In this document: in pieces, positions 44,973 through 53,052 of the stretch
Layout: every line of letters starts with the position of its first letter
Numbering within the stretch: the first letter of the stretch is position 1
Program-made: the position numbers and the translations under genes
Source: Inquilinus limosus
Lineage (GTDB): Bacteria; Pseudomonadota; Alphaproteobacteria; DSM-16000; Inquilinaceae
NCBI RefSeq assembly: GCF_002195995.1
Contig: NZ_NHON01000003.1
Coordinates: 1 to 64,000, forward strand
Length of the DNA stretch: 64,000 nucleotides
Reading direction: 5' to 3'
Notes under the pieces: generated by a model
Databases searched by the model: none
The model's input: only the letters and a program-made list of their open reading frames with translations
Told to the model about the DNA's origin: nothing

Positions 44973-45799
44973 CCGCCTGGTCCCCACTCCGGTTCGTCCG
45001 CCTGGCGCTGCTGTCGCTCGGCGCCCTGGCCTTCGTCGCGCCCTATCTGTGGATGCTGTCGGTCGCGCTGAAGCCGCAGGACGAGATCTTCTCCTCCTCC
45101 CTGTCGCTGCTGCCGCAGCGCTGGGCGCTGGTCGAGAACGTCACCAAGGCGCTGACCCGGGTGCCGATGGGGCAGATCCTGCTGAACGGCGTCATCGTCT
45201 GCGGCCTGATCCTGGTGCTGCAGGTTCTGGTCGCCGTGCCCTGCGCCTATGCCATGGCCAAGCTGCGCTTCCGTGGCTCCCGGGCCATGGTCACGATGAT
45301 CATGCTGGGCCTCTTGGTGCCGATCCACGCCATCGCCCTGCCGATCTATGTGGCGCTGTCGGCCACCGGCACGCTGAACACCTATGTCGCGCTGGTGGCG
45401 CCCTTCACCATCTCGGTGTTCGGCATCTTCCTGTTCCTGCAGTTCTTCCGGGCGATGCCGGACGACCTGATCGCCGCGGCGCGGCTGGACGGGATGTCGG
45501 AGCTGGGGATCGTCTGGCGGGTGATCGTGCCGAACGCCTGGCCGGCGATCACCGCCTTCGCGATCTTCTCGGTCGTCGCCCATTGGAACGACCTGTTCTG
45601 GCCACTGATCGTGGTCAGCGACACGAAGATGGCGACGCCGCCGCTGGGCCTGCTGTTCTTCCGCGCCGCCGAGGCGGGGGACGACTACGGCGCGCTGATG
45701 GCGGCGACGGTGATCGTCACCCTGCCGCTGGTCGCCGCCTTCCTGGCCGCCCAGCGCCGCTTCATCGAAGGCATCACCCTGACCGGGCTGAAGGGCTGA
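44969..45799 (+). CDS. ABC transporter permease, UgpE/MalG-like
   Basis: 276 residues, six membrane segments, EAA loop DDLIAAARLDGMSELGIVWR. Pairs with the preceding permease in one transporter. The family moves sugars or glycerol-3-phosphate-like solutes. Confidence 0.88.
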   Translation: MTAWSPLRFVRLALLSLGALAFVAPYLWMLSVALKPQDEIFSSSLSLLPQRWALVENVTKALTRVPMGQILLNGVIVCGLILVLQVLVAVPCAYAMAKLRFRGSRAMVTMIMLGLLVPIHAIALPIYVALSATGTLNTYVALVAPFTISVFGIFLFLQFFRAMPDDLIAAARLDGMSELGIVWRVIVPNAWPAITAFAIFSVVAHWNDLFWPLIVVSDTKMATPPLGLLFFRAAEAGDDYGALMAATVIVTLPLVAAFLAAQRRFIEGITLTGLKG

Positions 45800-45833
45800 C
45801 CCGGTCGCGTTTCTTCCTACAGAGGGGCAATCC

Positions 45834-47111
45834 GTGAAACTGATCCGATCCGCGCTGGCGGGCCTGGCCCTGGCGGCGAGCCTGGCCGGCGCCGCGAGCA
45901 ACACGGCCTTGGCCGAGACCACCCTGACCGTCCATTACCCGATGCCGGGCTTCTTCAAGGACGTGATGGACACGATCTCGCAGAAGTTCATGTCCGAGCA
46001 TCCGGACATCAAGATCGTGTTCGCCAGCCCCTCGCCGACCTATGAGGACGGGCTGCAGCTGATCCTGCGCCAGGCCGGCACGGCGGAGATGCCGGACATC
46101 ACCTTCATCGGCCTGAACCGCCTGCGGGTGGTGGCGGAGCGCGGCATCTCGGTCGACCTCAAGCCCTTCGTCGACAAGGACGGCCATATGGCCGAGCAGG
46201 GCTTCAGCGACCACATCCTGGGCCTGGCCCAGTTCGGCGGGCAGCAGGCCGGGCTGGCCTTCGCCACCTCGAACCCGATCATGTATCTGAACGCCGACCT
46301 GGTGCGGAAGGCCGGCGGCAACCCGGACACCCCGCCCAAGACCTGGGACGAGGTGCTGGCGCTGGGCGCCAAGATCAAGGCGCTGGGCGACGGCGTCGAC
46401 GGTATCGACTTCCGCTGGCAGGGCGACGACTGGATGTTCAGCGCCCTGCTGTTCGGCGCCGGCGGCGACATGCTGTCGGCCGATGAGAAGAAGGTCGCCT
46501 TCGACGGCCAGGAAGGCCTGGCCGCCTTCACCCTGGTCCAGCGCATGGTGAAGGAGGGCGGCATGCCGGTCTTCACCAAATCGGCGGGCGAGCAGGCCTT
46601 CGTCGCCGGCAAGGTCGGGCTGGAGTTCCAGACCACCGGCGCTCTGCGCAACACCATCAAGAATGTCGGCGACAAGTTCGAGATGCGGACCGCGCCGATC
46701 CCGCTGCTGGATCCGGCCAAGGGCCAGCTGCCGACCGGCGGCAACGCCGCGGTGATGCTGACCCGCGACCCCGCCAAACAGCAGGCGGCGTGGGAGTTCA
46801 TCAAATTCGCCGCCGGCCCCTACGGCGCCTCGATGGTGGTGCCGGGCACCGGCTACGTCCCGAACAACGAGCTGGCGGCCAAGTCGCCCGAGTATCTCGG
46901 CGACTTCTACGCCAAGAACCCGCTGTTCCGCGCCGGGCTGGAGCAGATGCCGAAGATGCGTCCCTGGTACGCCTTCCCCGGCAGCAACGGCGTGAAGGTG
47001 ACCCAGACCATCGTCGACAACCTGTCGCGGGTGGTGGAGCAGAGCGCGACGCCGGAGGAGGCCCTGGCCGATGCCGCCGACGAGGTGCAGAAGCTGCTGC
47101 CGCGGCGCTGA
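45834..47111 (+). CDS. ABC transporter solute-binding protein, UgpB-like
   Basis: 425 residues starting at GTG with AGAGGGG upstream. Signal peptide about 27 residues (LAGLALAASLAGAASNTALA). Mature part TTLTVHYPMPGFFKDVMDTI and LAFATSNPIMYLNADLVRKA is typical of the sugar/G3P cluster of extracellular binding proteins. Last gene of the operon, closed by a terminator. The ligand (possibly a glycerophosphodiester, given the first gene) is not proven. Confidence 0.88.
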   Translation: MKLIRSALAGLALAASLAGAASNTALAETTLTVHYPMPGFFKDVMDTISQKFMSEHPDIKIVFASPSPTYEDGLQLILRQAGTAEMPDITFIGLNRLRVVAERGISVDLKPFVDKDGHMAEQGFSDHILGLAQFGGQQAGLAFATSNPIMYLNADLVRKAGGNPDTPPKTWDEVLALGAKIKALGDGVDGIDFRWQGDDWMFSALLFGAGGDMLSADEKKVAFDGQEGLAAFTLVQRMVKEGGMPVFTKSAGEQAFVAGKVGLEFQTTGALRNTIKNVGDKFEMRTAPIPLLDPAKGQLPTGGNAAVMLTRDPAKQQAAWEFIKFAAGPYGASMVVPGTGYVPNNELAAKSPEYLGDFYAKNPLFRAGLEQMPKMRPWYAFPGSNGVKVTQTIVDNLSRVVEQSATPEEALADAADEVQKLLPRR

Positions 47112-47130
47112 ATCGTCGCTACATAGAGAG

Positions 47131-47154
47131 AGGGCCGGACAGCCGTCCGGCCCT
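47131..47154 (+). terminator. Rho-independent-type terminator of the ABC operon
   Basis: Ten perfect base pairs (AGGGCCGGAC and complement) around an AGCC loop, followed by TTCCGTTT. It lies 19 bases after the binding-protein stop and ends 22 bases before the GNAT start. Confidence 0.85.
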
Positions 47155-47176
47155 TTCCGTTTCCGGGATCTGCGCC

Positions 47177-47917
47177 ATGTCCGCCGACGATATCGCCTGG
47201 AGAGTCGAGGAAGCCTGCCAGAACGCCTGGCCGTCGCCGCGGCAGGTGCTGCTGGGCGGCTGGCTGCTGCGCGCCTCTGGCGGCACCACGCGACGCACCA
47301 ACTCGGTGAACCCGCTGCGCGGCGGCCCGCGGGATCCCAGCGGTGTCATCGCCGCGGCGGAGGGGATCTATCGCGGCCTCGGCCAGCCCTCCCGCTTCCG
47401 GGTGCCGTCGATCGCCGGAGGCATGGACGGGCCGCTGGAGCGGGCGGGCTACGCCGCCGAGGGCGAGACCACCACGCTGCTGGCCGACCTCGCCGACCAT
47501 CGGCCGCGGGACTGCGCCCATATCGTGCTGTCGGGCCGACCGGACGAGGACTGGCTCGCCTTGCGGTCGACTGCGGCCGACCCGATCTTCAACGCGATGG
47601 TCGACAGCATCGTCCTGCCCAAGGCCTTCGCCGCCTGCCGCATTAACGGCCAGGTGGTGGCGAAGGCCTATGGCGTCGTCCACGACCGGCTGCTGGTGCT
47701 GGAATCCGTCGAGACCCACCCCGAGCATCGCCAGCGCGGCTACGGGGCTCTGACCGTCGGCCATCTGATGGATTGGGCCCTGACCCAGGGCGCCGGCGGC
47801 GCCTGCCTGCAGGTGGTGGCCGACAATGCGCCGGCCCAGGCGCTCTATGCCTCGCTCGGCTTCCGGACCGAGCTGTACCGCTACCACTACCGCAGCAAGG
47901 CCACGGCCGCCGGCTGA
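47177..47917 (+). CDS. GNAT family N-acetyltransferase
   Basis: 246 residues. The acetyl-CoA-binding loop is ETHPEHRQRGYGALTVGHLM (R/Q-x-x-G-x-G/A near residue 188), followed by LQVVADNAPAQALYASLGFR. The N-terminal half (WPSPRQVLLGGWLLRASGGT, TNSVNPL) is an additional domain seen in two-domain GNAT proteins. Acceptor unknown. It probably has its own promoter because a terminator precedes it. Confidence 0.85.
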   Translation: MSADDIAWRVEEACQNAWPSPRQVLLGGWLLRASGGTTRRTNSVNPLRGGPRDPSGVIAAAEGIYRGLGQPSRFRVPSIAGGMDGPLERAGYAAEGETTTLLADLADHRPRDCAHIVLSGRPDEDWLALRSTAADPIFNAMVDSIVLPKAFAACRINGQVVAKAYGVVHDRLLVLESVETHPEHRQRGYGALTVGHLMDWALTQGAGGACLQVVADNAPAQALYASLGFRTELYRYHYRSKATAAG

Positions 47918-47928
47918 CCTGCGAGACC

Positions 47929-48016
47929 CGTCATTGCGAGGAGGCGAAGCCGATGAATCCATCCAGGGGCCGGTTCGCAATGGCCCCTGGATAGCTTCGC
48001 TGCGCTCGCAATGACG
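47929..48016. repeat. Large palindromic intergenic repeat (REP-like)
   Basis: An 88-base imperfect palindrome between convergent genes. Outer arms CGTCATTGCGAG (47929-47940) and CTCGCAATGACG (48005-48016) are exact complements, as are GCGAAGC/GCTTCGC and ATCCAGGGGCC/GGCCCCTGGAT nested inside. CGTCATTGCGAG-ended elements are dispersed in many bacterial genomes. It could also act as a terminator for both genes. Confidence 0.8.
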
Positions 48017-48039
48017 TCCTTTATTGAGGCTCGCCTTCG

Positions 48040-48510
48040 TCAGATCTTCGCGGCCAGCTCCGCCAGCTGATCGGCGCAGATGCCCCAGCCTTCGTGGAAG
48101 CCCATCTTCTCATGCGCTTCGCGGTCGGCGACGGTCCAGTGCACCGCGCGGGCGGTGTAGCGGGTCTTCCCGCCCTCGTCCTCGAAGGTGATGATGCCGG
48201 TGAAGAACGGCTTCTCCGACGGCTCCCAGGCCTTGGTGTAGGCGTCGGTGAAGACCAGGCGCTCGTTCTTCACCACTTCGAGATAGACGCCGCGGTTCGG
48301 GAACTCGGTGCCGTCCGGGCCGCGCATCACGATCAGGTTGGAGCCGCCCGGCCGCAGATCGACCTCGATCACCGGGGTGGTCCAGGGCCGCGGCGTGAAC
48401 CACTGCTTCATCAGCTCGGGCTCGGTCCAGGCGCGGAACAGCTTCTCGCGCGGCGCGTCAATCAGGCGGCTCAGGACGAGCTCGCGGTCGGAGGCAGGGG
48501 TGGCGGTCAC
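48040..48510 (-). CDS. SRPBCC / AHSA1-domain protein
   Basis: 156 residues of the Aha1-C-terminal-like START fold: ELVLSRLIDAPREKLFRAWT, EPELMKQWFTPRPW, RGVYLEVVKNERLVFTDAY and HEGWGICADQLAELAAKI. These bind hydrophobic ligands in the cytoplasm; function unspecific. GTG start with AGGAGA 6 bases upstream. Confidence 0.88.
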   Translation of the reverse strand: MTATPASDRELVLSRLIDAPREKLFRAWTEPELMKQWFTPRPWTTPVIEVDLRPGGSNLIVMRGPDGTEFPNRGVYLEVVKNERLVFTDAYTKAWEPSEKPFFTGIITFEDEGGKTRYTARAVHWTVADREAHEKMGFHEGWGICADQLAELAAKI

Positions 48511-48595
48511 GGGGGATCTCCTGGTTCGGCGTAAAGCGTTCGATGCCCCAAGGACGGCCCCCTGACCAGGGTTCCGACACGCCCCCTCAAAAAAA

Positions 48596-49090
48596 TCAGC
48601 CGACAGCGCGAACCGCCAGGAAGGCCTCGCGCAGCCTTTCGGCCACGGTGGGCCCGCTGCGCCGGCGCGGCTGGCCGAGATGGGCGCTGCGCAGATCGTC
48701 CATGAACTCGTCCCACAGCGCCGGCCCGCCTTCCTCCAGCAGCTGGGCGCGGATCGCCAGGTCGGGGGTGACCGGCATGTGCCGGCGGCCCCAGGCGCCC
48801 ATATGAGCCAGCAGCGGCACCAGCTGGATCGACTTCTCGGTCAGGCTGTAGATCGCCTTCTGCTTGTGGCTCTCGTCGTCGGTACGCGTCAGGAACCCAC
48901 CCTCGGTCAGCCGCTTCAGCCGGTCGGCCAGGATGTTGGAGGCGATGCCCTCCTCCGACCGTGTCAACAGCTCGCGGAAATGCCGCCGGTCGCCGAACAT
49001 GATGTCGCGGATCACCAGCAGGCTCCAGCGGTCGCCCAGGGCTTCGAGGGTCAGATTGATCGGACAGCCGGATCGCGGTTCACTGCTCAT
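48596..49090 (-). CDS. HxlR family transcriptional regulator
   Basis: 164 residues. CPINLTLEALGDRWSLLVIR is the hallmark start of the winged helix, followed by FRELLTRSEEGIASNILADR. One Cys (C9) precedes the domain at the position used by redox- or quinone-sensing HxlR proteins. Divergent from a DHFR-like gene across an intergenic region containing a 29-base perfect inverted repeat. AAGGAG precedes the ATG. Confidence 0.9.
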   Translation of the reverse strand: MSSEPRSGCPINLTLEALGDRWSLLVIRDIMFGDRRHFRELLTRSEEGIASNILADRLKRLTEGGFLTRTDDESHKQKAIYSLTEKSIQLVPLLAHMGAWGRRHMPVTPDLAIRAQLLEEGGPALWDEFMDDLRSAHLGQPRRRSGPTVAERLREAFLAVRAVG

Positions 49091-49103
49091 GCGGGGTCGC
49101 TCC

Positions 49104-49132
49104 TTTTCCGCTTGCAATATGCAAGCGGAAAA
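49104..49132. promoter_or_regulatory. 29-base perfect inverted repeat, candidate HxlR operator
   Basis: The arm TTTTCCGCTTGCA (49104-49116) and its exact complement (49120-49132) are separated by ATA. It begins 14 bases upstream of the hxlR ATG, where binding would repress that gene, and lies on the shared promoter with the DHFR-like gene. Confidence 0.75.
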
Positions 49133-49140
49133 TCTAAGAA

Positions 49141-49152
49141 GCAACTAGTTGC
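49141..49152. promoter_or_regulatory. Second palindrome in the HxlR/DHFR-like region
   Basis: GCAACTAGTTGC is a perfect 12-base palindrome, 8 bases beyond the first repeat and 42 bases before the DHFR-like ATG. The two sites together suggest cooperative regulator binding. Confidence 0.55.
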
Positions 49153-49194
49153 TATATGCAATCAGATAAACAGCAAACCAGGAGGACAACACCC

Positions 49195-49770
49195 ATGCGC
49201 AAGGCCATCCTGTCGATGTTCATCAGCCTGGACGGCTACATCACCGGGCCGAAGGGGGAGTTCGTGCCGCCGCAATGGTCCGACGACCTGGCGACGCACT
49301 GGTCCGGCTACTCCCTGGAACGGGCCGGCCACCTGCTCTACGGCCGGGTCAATTTCCTGTTCAACAAGGGGTTCTGGGAGCCGGCCGAGACCGATCCGAA
49401 CAGCCCGGCCGCCGGCGTTCCCTGGGCCGCGGTGATGAACCGGCTGCCCAAGACCGTCTTCTCGACCACGCTGGCCGGCGATCCCGGCTGGAACGGCACG
49501 GTGGTGCGCGATGACCTGGAAGGCGCCGTCGCACGGCTGAAGGCGGAGGGCGACGGCGACCTGTACATGTTCGGCGGCGCCGGCATCGCCCAGAGCTTCG
49601 TCGCCCGCGACCTGTTCGACGAGTACCGGCTGATGGTGACGCCGACCCTGTTCGGCGACGGCCAGCGGCTGTTCGCGCCGGGCTTCGACCGCATCGACCT
49701 GAAGTTGATCGAAAACCGGACGCTCGACACCGGTGCCGTGATCCTGCACTACCGGCGCGAGCACGGCTGA
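49195..49770 (+). CDS. Dihydrofolate reductase family protein (RibD C-terminal-like)
   Basis: 191 residues: MRKAILSMFISLDGYITGPK, then LLYGRVNFLF and GDLYMFGGAGIAQSFVARDL (NADPH-binding). This YyaP/YqjY-like group has the DHFR fold but unknown substrates. GGAGG precedes the ATG at 49195. Controlled most likely by the divergent HxlR regulator. Confidence 0.87.
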   Translation: MRKAILSMFISLDGYITGPKGEFVPPQWSDDLATHWSGYSLERAGHLLYGRVNFLFNKGFWEPAETDPNSPAAGVPWAAVMNRLPKTVFSTTLAGDPGWNGTVVRDDLEGAVARLKAEGDGDLYMFGGAGIAQSFVARDLFDEYRLMVTPTLFGDGQRLFAPGFDRIDLKLIENRTLDTGAVILHYRREHG

Positions 49771-49776
49771 GCCCGT

Positions 49777-50718
49777 CTAGGGGATGAGCACGACTTTGCC
49801 CAAGCTCCGGCGCTCCTCCAGCACCCGGTGCGCCTCGGCGGCCTGGTCCAGGCGGTAGCGACCGCCTACGGTCACCGTCAGCGTGCCGGCCGCGGCCAAG
49901 GCGAACAGTTCCGCCAGATCGGCCCGCAGCCCTTCGCGAGTCAACAGCGGCAGCAGGGCGAAGCCCTTCAGCGACTGGTTGCGGAACAGCATCCCCTCCA
50001 GCTCCGCGGCCGTGAGCTCGAACCGGCCGAGCGCGGCGAACACCAGCTCGCCGGCCGGCGCCAGGGCGTCGAGACAGGCCTTGGTCACGGCGCCGCCGAC
50101 GGTGTCGTGGACGATGTCAGCGCCCCGCCCGCCGGTGGCATCGCGGACCAGCGCGGCCCAGCTGGGCTCGCGATAGTCGATGCCAAGGTCGGCCCCGAGG
50201 CTGCGGGCCGCCTCCAGCTTCTCCGGCCCTCCCGCGAGGGCGATCACCCGCTCGGCGCCGGCCCGCCGGGCCAGTTGGAGCAGCATCGACCCGACGCCAC
50301 CGGCCGCCGCCGTGACCAGCACCGTCCGGCCGCGCGGCGGGCTACGCTGCACCAGATGCAGCGCCGTCAAGCCCGGCACCAGCAGCGCCACGGCCTGCTC
50401 GAAGGACAGGCCGTCGGGCACCGGCACGACCGACGCGGCATCGACGGCGACATGTTCGGCGTAGCCACCGGTGGGGCGTCCGATCGCGAACAACGGCACC
50501 GCGACCCGCGCGCCGAGCAGTGCCACCTCGACGCCGGGCACCATCGGCAGCTCGGGTGTCACGGCGTAGAGGTTCCGGCGCATCAGCGTCTCGAAATAGT
50601 TCACCCCCGCGGCCCGCACCCGGACCAGCACCTCGCCGGGGCCGGGCTGCGGGGCCGGCCGCTCGACCGTCTCGAGCACCTCGGGCCCGCCGAAGCGGCT
50701 GAACTGGACGGTTTTCAT
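49777..50718 (-). CDS. Zinc-free quinone oxidoreductase (MDR superfamily)
   Basis: 313 residues. Substrate domain MKTVQFSRFGGPEVLETVER and RAAGVNYFETLMRR; NADPH motif VLVTAAAGGVGSMLLQLAR (AxxGGVG). No structural zinc cysteines, so it is a quinone reductase/crotonyl-reductase-like member. Divergent from an HxlR regulator, a pairing typical of quinone or aldehyde stress responses. Confidence 0.88.
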   Translation of the reverse strand: MKTVQFSRFGGPEVLETVERPAPQPGPGEVLVRVRAAGVNYFETLMRRNLYAVTPELPMVPGVEVALLGARVAVPLFAIGRPTGGYAEHVAVDAASVVPVPDGLSFEQAVALLVPGLTALHLVQRSPPRGRTVLVTAAAGGVGSMLLQLARRAGAERVIALAGGPEKLEAARSLGADLGIDYREPSWAALVRDATGGRGADIVHDTVGGAVTKACLDALAPAGELVFAALGRFELTAAELEGMLFRNQSLKGFALLPLLTREGLRADLAELFALAAAGTLTVTVGGRYRLDQAAEAHRVLEERRSLGKVVLIP

Positions 50719-50816
50719 GGCCTCACCCGGCGTTGGACAGCGTGAGGCGCCTTTTGCCAGTATGCCGCTTGGTGGCTCTACACACCCTTTCGTTCGATAC
50801 TGACCAGAAGGTGACC

Positions 50817-51212
50817 ATGGCCGAGACGATCAAGCGGCTGCCAATGCTGCCGGTGGAGCGCGCCTTCAAGGTGGTCGGCGGCCGCTGGAAGGCGGTGATC
50901 CTCTACCACCTGTTCGAGGGCCCGCGGCGGCTGTCGCAGCTCAAGCGGTCGCTGCCCGAGATCAGCCAGAAGGTGCTGATCCAGCAGCTGCGCGAGATGG
51001 AGGAGCACGGCCTGGTGCACCGCGAGATCTTCCGCCAGGTGCCGCCGCGGGTGGATTATTCGGCCACGCCGCTCGGGCTGAGCCTGGAGCCGGTGCTGCG
51101 CGCGCTGTGCGATTGGGGCCAGCGCCACGCCGCCGCGCTGGACGAGCTGGACCGCCTGGCGGAATGCCGCCTGCGCCCTGCGCAACCCGTGGCCGCGTTG
51201 CCCGCAGCCTAG
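50817..51212 (+). CDS. HxlR family transcriptional regulator
   Basis: 131 residues: VERAFKVVGGRWKAVILYHL and LSQLKRSLPEISQKVLIQQL, winged helix. ATG at 50817 after AGAAGG. The 98-base gap to the quinone reductase holds CAGTAT/ATACTG half-sites (near 50757 and 50797), a weak candidate operator. Its stop overlaps that of the convergent Lrp gene by 4 bases. Confidence 0.88.
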   Translation: MAETIKRLPMLPVERAFKVVGGRWKAVILYHLFEGPRRLSQLKRSLPEISQKVLIQQLREMEEHGLVHREIFRQVPPRVDYSATPLGLSLEPVLRALCDWGQRHAAALDELDRLAECRLRPAQPVAALPAA

Positions 51213-51706
51213 TCCGCCGGCAGCGCCCCGCGCTCCAGATGCGAGCTGAGCACGATGTAGCTGCGCGTGCCCTGGACGCCGGGGATGTCGTATATCACCC
51301 GCAGCAGGTCCTCCAGCCCCTGGGCATCCTGGGTCCGCACCTTCAGCATGACGCAGGTGTCGCCGGTGACGGTGTGGATCTCCTCCACATCCGGCAGCTG
51401 CGCCAGGTCGAGCATCTCCGGCGACTTGCCCCAGCCGGTGGTGTTGACATGGATGAAGGCCAGGATCGCCTTGCCGAGCTTGCGCCCGTCCAGCGCCGCG
51501 ACCGTGGCCTTGATCACACCGTCGCGCTTCAGCCGCTTCACCCGCTCATGCACCGCCGGCGGCGACAGGTTCAGGGCCCGGCCCAGCTCGGCATAGCTCA
51601 GCGTCGCATCGGCCGCGAGCAGCCCTAACAGCTTTCGGTCGACCGCGTCGACGGAGGGGGCCTCGGCGGGCCGGCGCCGAACCGCTTTCGTATTTTCGAT
51701 GACCAC
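51209..51706 (-). CDS. Lrp/AsnC family regulator
   Basis: 165 residues: helix-turn-helix AVDRKLLGLLAADATLSYAE and LSPPAVHERVKRLKRDGVI, then a RAM ligand domain (VEEIHTVTGDTCVMLKVRT). GTG start. It is divergent from an MFS gene with a perfect palindrome between them, so the transporter, probably an amino-acid or drug exporter, is its likely target. Confidence 0.9.
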   Translation of the reverse strand: MVIENTKAVRRRPAEAPSVDAVDRKLLGLLAADATLSYAELGRALNLSPPAVHERVKRLKRDGVIKATVAALDGRKLGKAILAFIHVNTTGWGKSPEMLDLAQLPDVEEIHTVTGDTCVMLKVRTQDAQGLEDLLRVIYDIPGVQGTRSYIVLSSHLERGALPAD

Positions 51707-51724
51707 GAGAATCGCCCTTCATGA

Positions 51725-51739
51725 CCGAACCTGGTTCGG
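51725..51739. promoter_or_regulatory. 15-base palindrome, candidate Lrp operator
   Basis: CCGAACC and GGTTCGG around one T form a perfect inverted repeat of the length bound by Lrp/AsnC proteins, in the 46-base gap between lrp-like and MFS genes. Confidence 0.7.
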
Positions 51740-51752
51740 CGATTATTGTCTC

Positions 51753-52946
51753 ATGCCCGAACACCATCAAGATCAGAGCGCCGTATCGCTGCAGACCGTG
51801 ATCCTGACCGCCGGCATCGCCGTGGTCGGCTCGAACTCGCTGGTGCTGAGCCCGATCCTGGGCGACGTCGCCGCGGCGATGGCGGCCACGCCGGTCGCCG
51901 TGTCGCGCGCCATCGCCGCCTATGGCGGGGCCACCGCGCTGTCGGCCTTCCTGCTGGCACCGCAGATCGACCGCATCGGCCCGCGCCGCGCCCTGCTCGG
52001 CGGCATGGTCGGGCTGGCGGCGGCGACGCTGCTCTCCGCCTTCGCCATGCACTGGCTGATGCTGGCGGCGGCCCAGGCGCTGGCCGGGCTGGGCGCCGGG
52101 GTGATCCTGCCCTCGATCTACACCCTCGCCACCACCATCGCACCGCCGGGCCGGGAATCCCGTGTGCTGGGCCGGGTGCTGACCGGCTGGTCAATCTCCA
52201 TGGTCGCCGGCGTACCGGTTGCCGCCCTGGTGGCGGAGACGCTGGGCTGGCGCGCCGTCTTCCTGGTGCTGGCCGGCCTGGCCGCGCTGGCGCTGTTCGG
52301 CATTGCCCGGCTGCCGGCGCCGCTATCGCACGATCGGCGTGCGAGGCCGGGGCTCAGGGCGCTGGTCGCCCCCCTCGCCTATCCCGGCGTGCCTGCGCTG
52401 CTGGCGATCTGCCTTGCCTTCATGGCGTCCTTCTACGGCGTCTATGCCTTCATCGGCGACCATGTGCGGGCCGGGCTCGGGCTCAGCGCCGGCCAGGCCG
52501 GGCTGATCGTGCTGACCTACGGCATCGGCTTCGGCGCCGCCAGCCTGGGCGACGGGCTGGTCGACCGCATCGGGCCGCGCCGGCTGTTCCCGCTGGCGCT
52601 GCTGGCGGTGGCCGCGATCTACGCGCTGATGCTGCCGGCGACGCACAGCTTCGTGGCGATCGCCGCGCTCACCGGGCTGTGGGGCTTCGCCAACCATTTC
52701 GGGCTGAACATCCTGGTGCTGCTGCTGTCCCGGGCCAAGCCCGAGGCGCGCGGCGCGGTGCTGGGGCTGAACAGCGCCGTCACCTATCTCGGCACCCTCA
52801 CCGGCACCGGCCTGGCGGGGATCGGCTATGCCGCCGCCGGCTTCCCGCCCCTGGCCATCGGAGCGGCCGCCGCTTGCCTTGTCGCCGCCCTGGTCGCCGC
52901 GACGGCGCTGCGGCCGCGGCCCATCGCCGGCCCTGCGGCATCCTGA
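51753..52946 (+). CDS. MFS transporter
   Basis: 397 residues, twelve membrane segments. Loop 2-3 reads LAPQIDRIGPRRALLGGMVG, and the symmetrical loop DGLVDRIGPRRLFPLALLA is in the second half. AraJ/YdhP-like drug or metabolite exporter by resemblance. ATG at 51753. Likely controlled by the divergent Lrp/AsnC regulator. Confidence 0.87.
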   Translation: MPEHHQDQSAVSLQTVILTAGIAVVGSNSLVLSPILGDVAAAMAATPVAVSRAIAAYGGATALSAFLLAPQIDRIGPRRALLGGMVGLAAATLLSAFAMHWLMLAAAQALAGLGAGVILPSIYTLATTIAPPGRESRVLGRVLTGWSISMVAGVPVAALVAETLGWRAVFLVLAGLAALALFGIARLPAPLSHDRRARPGLRALVAPLAYPGVPALLAICLAFMASFYGVYAFIGDHVRAGLGLSAGQAGLIVLTYGIGFGAASLGDGLVDRIGPRRLFPLALLAVAAIYALMLPATHSFVAIAALTGLWGFANHFGLNILVLLLSRAKPEARGAVLGLNSAVTYLGTLTGTGLAGIGYAAAGFPPLAIGAAAACLVAALVAATALRPRPIAGPAAS

Positions 52947-53052
52947 CCCTGCCCGCCGGCTGCAACACGACTGACACATTGACCGAACAGCCTGGGAAGG
53001 CCGGACATGCAGTCTGGCGCTGAGCGGGGCCGCATCCCCGCGGAGGTAGAGC

